From: DATBLE01 sp963719325 | GTDB taxonomy: Bacteria; Actinomycetota; Thermoleophilia; Gaiellales; Gaiellaceae | Length of the DNA: 64,000 nt | Reading direction: 5' to 3' | Assembly: GCA_963719325.1 (NCBI GenBank) | Contig: CAVRBW010000026.1 | Span: forward strand, 1-64,000 | Shown here: piece by piece, positions 1 to 7,249 of the stretch | How positions within the stretch are numbered: the stretch's first letter is position 1 | Layout: every line of letters begins with the position of its first letter | Notes under the pieces: model-generated | Told to the model about the DNA's origin: nothing | Database searches by the model: none | What the model saw: the letters and a program-made list of their open reading frames with translations, nothing else | Translations under genes and position numbers: made by a program

Positions 1-2
1 GC

Positions 3-299
3 GTACTTGGGCTCCAGGCGCGCGGCACGTCTCCGGTACCGCCCGAGCGCGAGGTCAAGGGCTCGACCACGATCGTCGAGCTGTTGCGCATGTTCCCCGG
101 AGGCGAGGCGGCCCGCCTGATGTCGACGCTGGCCTTGCCCTGCGCCCACTGCGGGGGAGCCTTTCACGAGCCGCTGACGCTCGCCGCGAAGCGGCACCGC
201 CGTGATCCGCGCGCCGTGCTCGAAGCCTTCCGTGCACTCGAAGACGGTGGCCCGACCGCCGAGCAACTTCAGGCAGCAACGCGTAGGATTTCGCTGTGA
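3..299 (+). CDS. C-terminal end of an unrecognised protein (5'-partial)
   Basis: The frame is open from the window edge to a TGA at 297-299, giving about 98 residues of a C-terminus. A CAHC pair (CxxC) lies in the middle of the visible part, followed by a basic helix-rich tail. I do not recognise the family; a metal- or thiol-type CxxC is all that can be seen. It overlaps the GTG start of the next gene by 4 nt (GTGA), so the two are probably co-transcribed and translationally coupled. The start lies outside the window. Confidence 0.5.
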   Translation, partial: VLGLQARGTSPVPPEREVKGSTTIVELLRMFPGGEAARLMSTLALPCAHCGGAFHEPLTLAAKRHRRDPRAVLEAFRALEDGGPTAEQLQAATRRISL

Positions 300-1786
300 C
301 TGCGGCACATTTCGCTCAGCTTCGCGAGCGGCTCGGGCACCTGTGGGACCTCTCCAAGCTGATGGCGCTTGCCGGCTGGGACCAGCAGACGATGATGCCT
401 CCCCAGGGTGCCGGCGTCCGGGCGCGCCAGCTCGCAACGGGATCGAGGCTGGTCCACGACATGCTCGTCGGCGACGAGCTCGGCGAGCTGCTCGACGCGC
501 TCGGGCCGTACGAGGAGTCGCTCGACTACGACTCGGACGAGGCGAGCCTGATCCGGCTCGCGCGGCACGATCGCGACAAGGAGCTACGGGTTCCGTCGGA
601 GCTGCGCGAGGAGCAGACGAGAACGTCGGCTGAGGCCTACCCGGTGTGGGTCGAGGCGCGTCGGACGTCCGACTACGAGCTCTTCCGCCCCTACCTCGAG
701 CGCAACGTCGAGCTCCGCCGGCGGTACGCAGCGTGCTTCGACGTCGACGAGCCCTACGACGCGCTGCTCGACGACTTCGAGCCCGGGATGAAGACGGCCG
801 AGGTCCGCCCCATCTTCGAGCGGCTGAAGGACGGGCTGGTTCCGTTGATCGCAGAAGCTTCGGCCCAGGAGATCGACGACTCCTTCCTGCGCGGACATTT
901 CCCGGTCGACCGGCAGAAGGAGCTCGAGCGGATCGTCCTGGCCCGTTTCGGTTTCCGCGAGGGCAGCTGGCGGATCGACCCCACCGAGCATCCATTCGCG
1001 ACCTCTTTCGGGACCTCCGACGTGCGGATGACCACGCGCTATCCCGAGCGCGAGCTCTCCGGAATCTTCGCGGCCATGCACGAGGGCGGACACGCGCTCT
1101 ACGAGCACAACGTCGATCCGGCGCTGGAGCGGACGCCGCTCTGCCGCGGCACGTCCCTCGCGCTGCACGAGTCCCAGAGCCGGATGTTCGAGAACCTCGT
1201 CGGCCGCAGCCTCTCCTTCTGGCGCTGGGGCTATCCACACGTCCAGCGGCTCTTCCCCCAGCTCGGCGGCGTCGACCTCGACGACTTCCATCGCGCGATC
1301 AACCGCGTCCAGCCGTCGCTGATCCGGATCGAGGCGGACGAGGCCACGTACGGACTCCACGTCATCCTCCGCTTCGAGCTCGAGCAGGAGCTGATCGCCG
1401 GAACGGTCGACCTCCGCGAGCTGCCGGCGGTCTGGAACGAGCGCATGCACGACTACCTCGGCGTCGAGGTACCCGACGACGCGCGCGGCGTCCTCCAGGA
1501 CGTGCACTGGTCACGGGGCACGCTCGGCTACTTCCCGACCTACGCGCTCGGCAACGTGATCTCGGTCCAGATCTGGGAGAACGTGCTGGAGGAGGTGCCC
1601 GATCTGGACGATCGGCTGGAGGCGGGCGACCTGTCGCCGCTCGGCGACTGGCTTCGCGAGCACCTCTGGCGGCACGGTCGCAAGTTCACTCCCCAGGAGA
1701 CGCTCGAGCGCGTGGTCGGCGGCGGGATCGACCCCGAGCCGTATCTGCGCTACCTGCACGCGAAGCTCGGCGCCCTCGCGGCGTGA
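296..1786 (+). CDS. M32 family metallocarboxypeptidase (carboxypeptidase Taq type)
   Basis: 496 aa, the usual length of M32 enzymes, which release C-terminal residues from peptides in the cytoplasm using one zinc or cobalt ion. All family signatures are visible in order: HPF (about residue 233), DVRMT, the zinc motif HEGGH (about residue 262), HESQ about 30 residues later, a conserved IEAD, and GVLQDVHW near residue 400. The two His of HEGGH and the downstream Glu are expected metal ligands and the Glu of HEGGH the catalytic base. The GTG start at 296 is supported by the 4-nt overlap with the upstream stop. The next gene starts within its stop codon. Confidence 0.95.
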   Translation: MTAAHFAQLRERLGHLWDLSKLMALAGWDQQTMMPPQGAGVRARQLATGSRLVHDMLVGDELGELLDALGPYEESLDYDSDEASLIRLARHDRDKELRVPSELREEQTRTSAEAYPVWVEARRTSDYELFRPYLERNVELRRRYAACFDVDEPYDALLDDFEPGMKTAEVRPIFERLKDGLVPLIAEASAQEIDDSFLRGHFPVDRQKELERIVLARFGFREGSWRIDPTEHPFATSFGTSDVRMTTRYPERELSGIFAAMHEGGHALYEHNVDPALERTPLCRGTSLALHESQSRMFENLVGRSLSFWRWGYPHVQRLFPQLGGVDLDDFHRAINRVQPSLIRIEADEATYGLHVILRFELEQELIAGTVDLRELPAVWNERMHDYLGVEVPDDARGVLQDVHWSRGTLGYFPTYALGNVISVQIWENVLEEVPDLDDRLEAGDLSPLGDWLREHLWRHGRKFTPQETLERVVGGGIDPEPYLRYLHAKLGALAA

Positions 1787-2256
1787 TTCTCGCGGCTCGA
1801 CTCGGGCTCGCTCTGGTCGCCGCGGCAGCGCTCTGGGCGACGCCGGCCGCGGCTGCAGAGGCTTCGCGCCCACTCGACGCGAGCGCAAGACGCACGTCGG
1901 ATGCCTTCGTGCGCGCACTCGTCGTCAAGCACGCTCCAAGTTCCGCCAAGCGGTTCACCAGCGCGCGAGTCGAGGAGCTACGCAAGCTCAGCACCGGCTT
2001 CGCCAAGGAGGGCGTCGACCGGGTGATCGGGTCGAGTCGCATCGTCCGAGGCTGCAAGACGACCGTCCGCGAGAAGCCGTCCGCTCGTGGTGACTGCGTC
2101 CTCTACCACCTCCGAGGGAGCGTTCGCGTCAACGACCGCGAGCGGCGCACCGATGCCGACTTCAAGCTCTGGCTTCGAGTCGAGATGAGGTCGTGGAAGG
2201 TCTGGGCGTACGCGTATTCCGCGATCGTCACCGTGTGCCCGAAGCGGTGTGACTGA
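1783..2256 (+). CDS. Small secreted protein of unknown function
   Basis: 157 aa from a GTG that overlaps the peptidase stop (GTGA). The first about 25 residues form a signal peptide: a short start, a hydrophobic Leu/Ala/Val stretch and an Ala-rich cleavage region (AAAAEA). The mature part is basic, contains four Cys (near residues 95, 108, 151 and 155) and several Trp/Tyr, suggesting a small exported disulfide-stabilised fold. I recognise no family. Its tight coupling to the M32 peptidase suggests a shared transcript; nothing else indicates its job. Confidence 0.65.
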   Translation: MILAARLGLALVAAAALWATPAAAAEASRPLDASARRTSDAFVRALVVKHAPSSAKRFTSARVEELRKLSTGFAKEGVDRVIGSSRIVRGCKTTVREKPSARGDCVLYHLRGSVRVNDRERRTDADFKLWLRVEMRSWKVWAYAYSAIVTVCPKRCD

Positions 2257-2337
2257 GCGCAAAGAGCGCCGGTTTTTCAGGCTCTTAACCGAAATTTCAC
2301 GGCACACGGCTACACAGACCTCATCTCCTGTGGCACT
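2257..2337. promoter_or_regulatory. Intergenic region with weak hairpin and promoter-like AT-rich stretch
   Basis: An 80-nt gap that is AT-richer than its flanks. AAGAGC at about 2266 can pair with GCTCTT at about 2281 around a T-rich loop, a weak terminator-like structure after the secreted-protein gene. Downstream, GGCTACA at about 2308 is a plausible -10 for the next gene at 2338. No stronger signal is visible. Confidence 0.3.
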
Positions 2338-2553
2338 GTGAGTGGGATGGAGACGGTCGAGAGGGAGATGCGCGAGCTGGCGCACCGCGTCGGCGACGGA
2401 TTCGAGGTCAAGCTCCTCTGGGGCGGCGAAGACGACGGGCAGCTGAAGGTGCTCGTCACCGACTGGCGAACGGACGAGACCTTCGAGATCGAGGCACGCG
2501 CCGACAACGCCCTCGAGGTCTTCAACCACCCCTTCGCGTACCGGCCGGCCTGA
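2338..2553 (+). CDS. Conserved-looking small hypothetical protein (71 aa)
   Basis: 71 aa from GTG at 2338, with an internal ATG at 2347 as an alternative start. It is acidic, with no signal or membrane segment and an alternating beta-strand pattern (FEVKLLW, LKVLVTDW, TFEIEA). Codon use is typical for the region (G/C in third positions), which supports real coding. Function unknown. It has its own upstream AT-rich region and is followed 10 nt later by a PfkB kinase gene. Confidence 0.55.
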   Translation: MSGMETVEREMRELAHRVGDGFEVKLLWGGEDDGQLKVLVTDWRTDETFEIEARADNALEVFNHPFAYRPA

Positions 2554-2563
2554 CCCTCCCGGC

Positions 2564-3322
2564 GTGCGGTTCGTCGCGGTCGGCGAGCTCCTCGTCGATG
2601 TCGTCGCGTCCGGCAGCGGGCACGACGCGCAGGTTCGCGTCCGAGCGGGTGGATCCGCCTTCAACGCCGCAGTGGCAGCCGCTGCCGCGGGTGCAGACGC
2701 CGCGGTCGTGGGCGCAGTCGGCGACGATCCCGCAGGGAGGATGATCCTCGCCGAGCTGGCCAGGGCGGCGATTCGTGCCGAGGTCGTCGTCCGGCCGGGC
2801 CCGACCGGCACGTTCCAGATCACCGACGGCGAGATCCGCGTCGACCGGGGTGTGAGCCGCAGCCTTGTCCTGCCGGAGACAATCGACGCCGACACGGTGC
2901 TCGTGTCCGGATACTTGTCTGCAGGGACGATCGAGGCTGCGCTCGCGCGGGCACGTGGCGCATGGGTGGCACTCGACGCGGCCCGGCTGTCCGAGCTGCC
3001 CGCCGGCGGAAATGCGCTGATCGCCAGCGAGCAGACTGCTCGGAAGCTGACCGGAGACGATCCGGAACGAGCGGTGCGCGCGCTGGCCGATCGGTATCGC
3101 CTTACGTGCGTGACGCTCGCCGCGGAAGGCGCCGTCGCGGTGCTGGACGGTCGGCGCGAGCGGGCAGCTGTCGAACCGGTGGGTGGCGGCGCTCCCGGTG
3201 CGGGCGACGCGTTCGGTGCCGCGCTCCTCGTCGAACTGGCGCGCGGAGCAGACCTTGCCGACGCCCTCGCCGCGGCATGTCGCTGGGGCGCACGGGCCGC
3301 AGCGATAGATTCGCCTGCGTGA
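2564..3322 (+). CDS. PfkB/ribokinase-family carbohydrate kinase
   Basis: 252 aa, short for the family (usually 290-320). The N-terminal GELLVDVV and GGSAFNAAVAAA segments match PfkB signature 1 and sugar binding. The C-terminal GGGAPGAGDAFGAALL carries the catalytic Asp of the GAGD anion hole, PfkB signature 2. It should phosphorylate a sugar or nucleoside with ATP; the substrate cannot be read from sequence. The shortness comes mainly from a compact lid region, so a truncated substrate lid is possible. The start is GTG at 2564, and the stop overlaps the start of the acyl-CoA synthetase gene by 4 nt. Confidence 0.85.
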   Translation: MRFVAVGELLVDVVASGSGHDAQVRVRAGGSAFNAAVAAAAAGADAAVVGAVGDDPAGRMILAELARAAIRAEVVVRPGPTGTFQITDGEIRVDRGVSRSLVLPETIDADTVLVSGYLSAGTIEAALARARGAWVALDAARLSELPAGGNALIASEQTARKLTGDDPERAVRALADRYRLTCVTLAAEGAVAVLDGRRERAAVEPVGGGAPGAGDAFGAALLVELARGADLADALAAACRWGARAAAIDSPA

Positions 3323-4710
3323 ACCTCGCCCTGAGCCTCCTCTACGCCGCCGAGCGCAACCCCGACGCCGAGGCCCTGGTCGAGGGCGACGTCCGCTTCA
3401 CGTACGCGGCGCTCCGGGAGCGCGTCGCCCGCCTGGCCGGCGGTCTCGCCGGGCGCGGGCTCGGGCGCGGCGACCGGCTTGCCGCGGTCGTGCGTTGCCG
3501 GCACGAGTCGGCAGAGCTCTACTGGGGCTGCCAGTGGCTCGGCGCGACGTTCGTGCCGCTCTCGCCACGCGCTTCGACCGCCGATCTTGCCTACTGCCGC
3601 GAGGACGCAGGTGCGACCATTTCGCTCGACGCGGACGTCGACCTCGAGTCGCTGCTCGACGACGAGCATCCGGGCGCGCTCGAGACGCTGGACGGAGCCG
3701 AGAGCCTGATGCTCTACACCTCCGGCACGACCGGCCGGCCGAAAGGTGTCCCGCGCTCCCACCGCGCCGACCGGGCGGGCGGCCTCTCCCAAGTCGTCCA
3801 GCACGGCTACCGGTTCGGCGACCGGACGCTCGGCGTGATGCCGCTCTACCACACGATGGGGCTCCATTCGCTCGTGGCAATGCACCTGGTCGGCGGGTGC
3901 TACGTCTGCCAGCCCGAGTGGGACGCCCAGGCCGCGCTCGAGCTGATCGAGCGGGAACGGATCACCTCCCTCTACCTCGCGCCGACGCTGTACCACGATC
4001 TCGTCTCGCACCCTCGCCGAGGCGACTACGACCTGTCGTCGGTCGAGACGCTCGCGTACGCCGGCGCGGCGATGACGAGCGCGCTCGTCGAGCGGTGCGT
4101 CGAGGCCTTCGCACCGCGCCTCTTCGTCAACCACTACGGCTCGACCGAGATCTACACGTTCTCGGTACAGCGCGACCAGCGTGCCAAGCCGGGCTGTGCA
4201 GGCCGTCCCGCGTTGAATGCACGGCTGCAGCTCGGCGAGAACGGTGAGATCCTCTGCCACATGTCCTCCGACGAGGCCTTCACCGGGTACTGGAACCGCC
4301 CGGACGCCGACGAGAAGTCGATCCGCGACGGCTGGTACCGCACCGGCGACGTCGGCCGGCTGGACGAGGACGGCGACCTCTGGCTCGAAGGGCGTCTCGA
4401 CGACATGATCATCTCCGGCGGCGAGAACATCCACCCGCTGGAGGTCGAGGACGTCCTCGCGCGGCATCCAGGCGTGCGAGAGGTTGCGGTCGTCGCCGCT
4501 CCGGACGACCGGCTGGGGCAGCACGTGGCCGCGGTCGTCGTCGTCGAAGGCGGCGTGACCGCCGAGGAGCTGGACGCGTGGTGCCTGGCCTCGGAGACGC
4601 TCGCACGGTTCAAGCGTCCGCGTGAGTACCGCTTCGTTCCCGAGCTGCCGAAGAGCCCGTCTGGGAAGATCCTGCGCCGGATGCTGCGTGCACAGAAGGT
4701 GAAGGCGTGA
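3319..4710 (+). CDS. AMP-forming acyl-CoA synthetase (ANL superfamily)
   Basis: 463 aa, starting at a GTG in the GTGA overlap with the kinase stop. The ANL motifs are clear: the P-loop YTSGTTGRPKG (about residues 132-142), YGSTE (about 273), YRTGD, then the hinge region and GRLDDMIISGGENIHP, and the C-terminal catalytic Lys in SGKILRR. The length resembles the shorter aryl/acyl-CoA ligases (4-chlorobenzoate or benzoate type) rather than long-chain fatty acid ligases. It activates a carboxylic acid to acyl-AMP and then acyl-CoA. The 4-nt overlap with an enoyl-CoA hydratase gene implies a catabolic acid-activation and hydration pair. Exact substrate unknown. Confidence 0.88.
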   Translation: MNLALSLLYAAERNPDAEALVEGDVRFTYAALRERVARLAGGLAGRGLGRGDRLAAVVRCRHESAELYWGCQWLGATFVPLSPRASTADLAYCREDAGATISLDADVDLESLLDDEHPGALETLDGAESLMLYTSGTTGRPKGVPRSHRADRAGGLSQVVQHGYRFGDRTLGVMPLYHTMGLHSLVAMHLVGGCYVCQPEWDAQAALELIERERITSLYLAPTLYHDLVSHPRRGDYDLSSVETLAYAGAAMTSALVERCVEAFAPRLFVNHYGSTEIYTFSVQRDQRAKPGCAGRPALNARLQLGENGEILCHMSSDEAFTGYWNRPDADEKSIRDGWYRTGDVGRLDEDGDLWLEGRLDDMIISGGENIHPLEVEDVLARHPGVREVAVVAAPDDRLGQHVAAVVVVEGGVTAEELDAWCLASETLARFKRPREYRFVPELPKSPSGKILRRMLRAQKVKA

Positions 4711-5480
4711 CCTACGAGGGCTTCCGGGTCGACCGCGAGGAGGAGCGCGGCATCGTCACGATCACGCTCGACGTCCCCGGCAAGCTGAACCGCCTCCCGC
4801 TTGCCGCCCGTGACCAGCTCGGGCACCTGTTCGCGGAGCTCGGCGCGGACGACTCCGCGCGATTCGTCGTGCTGACGGGCCAGGGCGAGGCGTTCACGGC
4901 CGGCGGGGACGTCGCGGCGTTTCTCGAAGCGGAGCCGGAGCGACTCTCCCGGCTGGCGTGGAACGTGGCTGCGCCGGAACGCTGCCCGAAGCCGGTGATC
5001 GCGAAGCTACGCGGCTACTGCCTCGGCGTCGGGCTCGAGCTCGCGCTCGCCTGCGACTTCCGGGTCGCGGCGGACGACGTCCAGCTCGGGCTGCCCGAGG
5101 TCGGGCTCGGGATGATCCCGGGCTCCGGCGGCACGCAGCGGCTTGCGCGGCTCGTCGGCATCGGCCGGGCGAAGGACGTGATCATGCGTCGCCGGCGCAT
5201 TACCGCCCCCGACGCGCTCGCCTGGGGGCTCGTCTCCGAGGTCGTCGCGCCGGCGGAGCTCGACGCCGCGGTCGAACGCGTGATCGCCGACCTGGCGGAG
5301 CTGTCCCCACTCGCGCTGCGGATGGCGAAGCGCGTCCTCAACCACGTCTACGACACGCCGCTCGCGGCGGGCCTCGAGATCGAGGGCCTCGCCTACGGCC
5401 TGCTCCGCTCGACCCATGACTTCCGCGAGGGCGTCGAGGCGTTCGGCGAGAAGCGCCCGCCGAAGTTCGAAGGCCGTTAG
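4707..5480 (+). CDS. Enoyl-CoA hydratase/isomerase family protein
   Basis: 257 aa, typical crotonase length. The oxyanion-hole segment FTAGGDVAAF (about residues 63-72), the GYCLGVGLELALACD segment with the first catalytic Glu, and LPEVGLGMIPGSGGTQR with the second are all present, so hydratase activity is likely. It starts at GTG 4707 overlapping the synthetase stop. Together they would convert an acid to its CoA thioester and hydrate an unsaturated intermediate. The stop is followed within 10 nt by a REP-type palindrome, so the transcript probably ends in that element. Confidence 0.9.
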   Translation: MTYEGFRVDREEERGIVTITLDVPGKLNRLPLAARDQLGHLFAELGADDSARFVVLTGQGEAFTAGGDVAAFLEAEPERLSRLAWNVAAPERCPKPVIAKLRGYCLGVGLELALACDFRVAADDVQLGLPEVGLGMIPGSGGTQRLARLVGIGRAKDVIMRRRRITAPDALAWGLVSEVVAPAELDAAVERVIADLAELSPLALRMAKRVLNHVYDTPLAAGLEIEGLAYGLLRSTHDFREGVEAFGEKRPPKFEGR

Positions 5481-5489
5481 AGACATGCC

Positions 5490-5557
5490 CCAGGGACAGT
5501 CCCTGGAACACGATCGTGACGGACTCTCCACAGGCGGACGCGTCCGCGGGACAGTCC
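5490..5557 (+). repeat. Paired REP element, copy 1
   Basis: Starts with a perfect 17-nt palindrome CCAGGGACAGTCCCTGG (5490-5506), then a spacer containing TCCACAG, then a degenerate second REP core GGGACAGTCC (5548-5557) in the same orientation. The centres are 55 nt apart. The same layout recurs at 19954-20021 and 26543-26611. The element lies between the convergent hydratase and RidA genes, where it can also act as a transcript-end hairpin. The rest of the 5481-5626 gap holds nothing else I can name. Confidence 0.8.
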
Positions 5558-5626
5558 ATGCCGCCGACGTTGTCGATTCGGCCGATCCCGTTCGGCGAGC
5601 CTTCCTCGAACGACGGCCGGCCGGGC

Positions 5627-6019
5627 TCAGCGCGGGATAGCGGCCACCGCCTCGATCTCGAGCAACGCCCCCGGGACGGCCAGCGCCGACACCTCGACGA
5701 GCGTGCTCGCCGGCCGCGCGTCGCCGAAGAGCTCCTGGCGCACCGGGTTGATCGCGGCCCGGTCGTTCACGTCCAGCAGGAAATGCGTCACCTTGACCAC
5801 GTCCTCGAACCCGCAGCCGGCCGCCTTCAGCACCAGCTCCATGTTCGCGAACACCTGCCTCGCCTGCTCGGCCGCGTCCGCTCCGACGAGCGTTCCGTCG
5901 GCGTCGACCGGCACGAGCCCCGAGAGGAAGAGCAGGCCGCCGGCCTGGACGGCATCCGTGTAGTGGCTGAGCGGCTCGGCCAGGCCCTCGACGCGGTACT
6001 CCTCGCGATGGTGACTCAT
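5627..6019 (-). CDS. RidA family (YjgF/YER057c/UK114) protein
   Basis: 130 aa from ATG at 6019. The RidA fold is recognisable from GLLFLSGLVPVD, the ANMELVLKAAG helix and the C-terminal RPASTLVEVSALAVPGALL with the conserved Arg (carboxylate-binding in RidA) and the closing ALLEIEAVA strand. RidA proteins hydrolyse reactive enamine/imine intermediates or have related deaminase roles. The gene overlaps the stop of the upstream SRPBCC gene by 4 nt (ATGA), forming a two-gene operon. Which RidA subgroup it belongs to, and its substrate, cannot be decided here. Confidence 0.9.
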   Translation of the reverse strand: MSHHREEYRVEGLAEPLSHYTDAVQAGGLLFLSGLVPVDADGTLVGADAAEQARQVFANMELVLKAAGCGFEDVVKVTHFLLDVNDRAAINPVRQELFGDARPASTLVEVSALAVPGALLEIEAVAAIPR

Positions 6020-6456
6020 CGGGAGAAATGCGCCTTCAGCGCGTCGAAGCCGCCCTGGAAGACCTCGCTGGCGAAGAAGCCCTCCCAGTAGCCGATCTTG
6101 TCCCGGTCGCAGTCGAAGGTCGTCCACCACTCCACGAAGCTCTTGTCGCCGTCGGTGACGGGCGTGACCCGGATCGTCGCGAGGTAGTTGTCGACGTCGA
6201 ACGGCGTCTTCTGGAAGTTGTACGTGTACGAGCGCTCGTGATCCGAGTGCTCGACCAGGCGCTCGCGGAGATGCGTGCCGTCGGTGAGCTTGAAGCTGCG
6301 CACGCCGCTCACCTGGTCGCCGGTCTTGCCCTCCTCGATCTCGCTCTCGGCGATCAAACCCGAGTGCCAGACGGAGAGTCCGTTGAAGTCGCGGACTCTG
6401 GCCCAGACCTCGTCGGCGGGGGCGTCGATCACCGTGCTCGCGTACGACCGTGCCAT
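6016..6456 (-). CDS. SRPBCC family (polyketide cyclase/START-like) protein
   Basis: 146 aa. The start resembles IDAPADEVWARVRDF, the standard first helix-strand of SRPBCC domains, followed by SGVRSFKLTDGTHLRERL and a Trp/Tyr-rich C-terminal half ending in the long helix EGFFASEVFQGGFDALKAHF. These proteins bind hydrophobic small molecules in a deep cavity. The start ATG has a strong GAGGAGGAT ribosome site just upstream. Co-transcribed with RidA; divergent from a cupin gene with a shared promoter region. Ligand unknown. Confidence 0.85.
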   Translation of the reverse strand: MARSYASTVIDAPADEVWARVRDFNGLSVWHSGLIAESEIEEGKTGDQVSGVRSFKLTDGTHLRERLVEHSDHERSYTYNFQKTPFDVDNYLATIRVTPVTDGDKSFVEWWTTFDCDRDKIGYWEGFFASEVFQGGFDALKAHFSR

Positions 6457-6497
6457 CCATCCTCCTCTCGTGGGTCCCGCGATCGTACAATCGCGCC
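6457..6497. promoter_or_regulatory. Overlapping divergent promoters, one leaderless
   Basis: TACAAT at 6486-6491 lies 6 nt before the GTG at 6498, the spacing of a leaderless -10 box for the cupin gene. On the other strand TACGAT (6487 to 6482) is a -10 for the SRPBCC gene at 6456, whose transcript keeps a leader with GAGGAGGAT. The two -10 boxes overlap, so divergent transcription may be mutually exclusive. This is read by eye; no transcript data. Confidence 0.5.
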
Positions 6498-6854
6498 GTG
6501 GAGGCGCAGTTCGTGAACTTCGAAGACGTGCGCGAGTTCGAGCTCGCCGCCGGCGTCAGCGGTCGCCCGCTCTTCGGCGAGGGCGCGATGCTCAACCTGA
6601 TCGAGTTCGAGCCCGGCTCGACCGTGCCGCTGCACAGCCACGAGCACGAGCAGCTCGGGATCGTCCTCCGCGGAATGCAGGCGCTGGTCGTGGACGGCGT
6701 GCCCCACGAGCTCGGGCCGATGGAGGGGTATGTCCTGCCCGGCGGGGTCGAGCACTCGGCGTACTGCGGGCCGGAGGGCGCGCTCGTCCTCGACATCTTC
6801 CGGCCGGTCCGCGAGGACTACAGGGAGCGCTGGCAGGCGCTCGAGAGCTCCTAG
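6498..6854 (+). CDS. Cupin domain protein
   Basis: 118 aa single cupin. Motif 1 is VPLHSHEHEQLGIVLRG, giving His-His-Glu metal ligands in the H-x-H-x(n)-E arrangement, and motif 2 PGGVEHSAYC supplies the last His. GTG 6498 was chosen because it follows a -10 box and avoids overlap with the divergent SRPBCC gene; an upstream ATG at 6450 would run into that gene. A metal-binding small-molecule enzyme or sensor; the substrate is not evident. Convergent with the thioesterase gene, with only a few bases between them. Confidence 0.82.
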   Translation: MEAQFVNFEDVREFELAAGVSGRPLFGEGAMLNLIEFEPGSTVPLHSHEHEQLGIVLRGMQALVVDGVPHELGPMEGYVLPGGVEHSAYCGPEGALVLDIFRPVREDYRERWQALESS

Positions 6855-6857
6855 CCG

Positions 6858-7238
6858 CTACCGGTCGAGCGCGGCGCGAACGGTGTCCGGAAGCGGCTCC
6901 GGGTGCCCTTGCGCGTCGACGTGCACGACCGTGTGCCGGCCCTTCACGTGCGGCTCGCCGCCCTTGGCGATCACCCACGCGTAGGTGACAGACGTGCGGC
7001 CGACGTTCTCGACGCGTAGGCGGACCTCGAGCTCGTCCTCGAACCGCAGCACCTTCAGGTACTCGGCCTCGACCTTTCGGCGTGGATAGTCGCCCCACGC
7101 CTCGGCGAGGACGCCGAGCCGCCGCATCAGCGCCGTCTCGGCCGCCTCCGCCCATCGGAACGCGGAGGTGAAGTGGATGCGTCCGCCCGCATCCGTGTCC
7201 ACCCAGGCGACCCGGGCCTGCTCGACCTGCTCGACCAC
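6858..7238 (-). CDS. 4HBT/YbgC-like acyl-CoA thioesterase
   Basis: 126 aa hotdog-fold protein. The N-terminal WVDTDAGGRIHF followed by AFRWAEAAETALMRRLG matches the 4-hydroxybenzoyl-CoA thioesterase motif, in which the second Asp is catalytic. Later LEVRLRVENVGRTSVTYAWVI is the long central beta-sheet. It hydrolyses acyl-CoA thioesters in the cytoplasm. GTG at 7238, 11 nt after the dehydrogenase stop, was chosen as start. It sits in a run of minus-strand catabolic genes and may release a CoA product made by a neighbour. Confidence 0.82.
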   Translation of the reverse strand: MVEQVEQARVAWVDTDAGGRIHFTSAFRWAEAAETALMRRLGVLAEAWGDYPRRKVEAEYLKVLRFEDELEVRLRVENVGRTSVTYAWVIAKGGEPHVKGRHTVVHVDAQGHPEPLPDTVRAALDR

Positions 7239-7249
7239 GGCGAGGAAGG

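Noticed and set aside
1978..4524. Very long minus-strand open frame opposite the kinase, synthetase and small-protein genes
   Set aside because: GC-rich codon bias opens long antisense frames; the translation is Arg/Pro/Asp-rich low-complexity with no domain, and the plus-strand genes are well supported.
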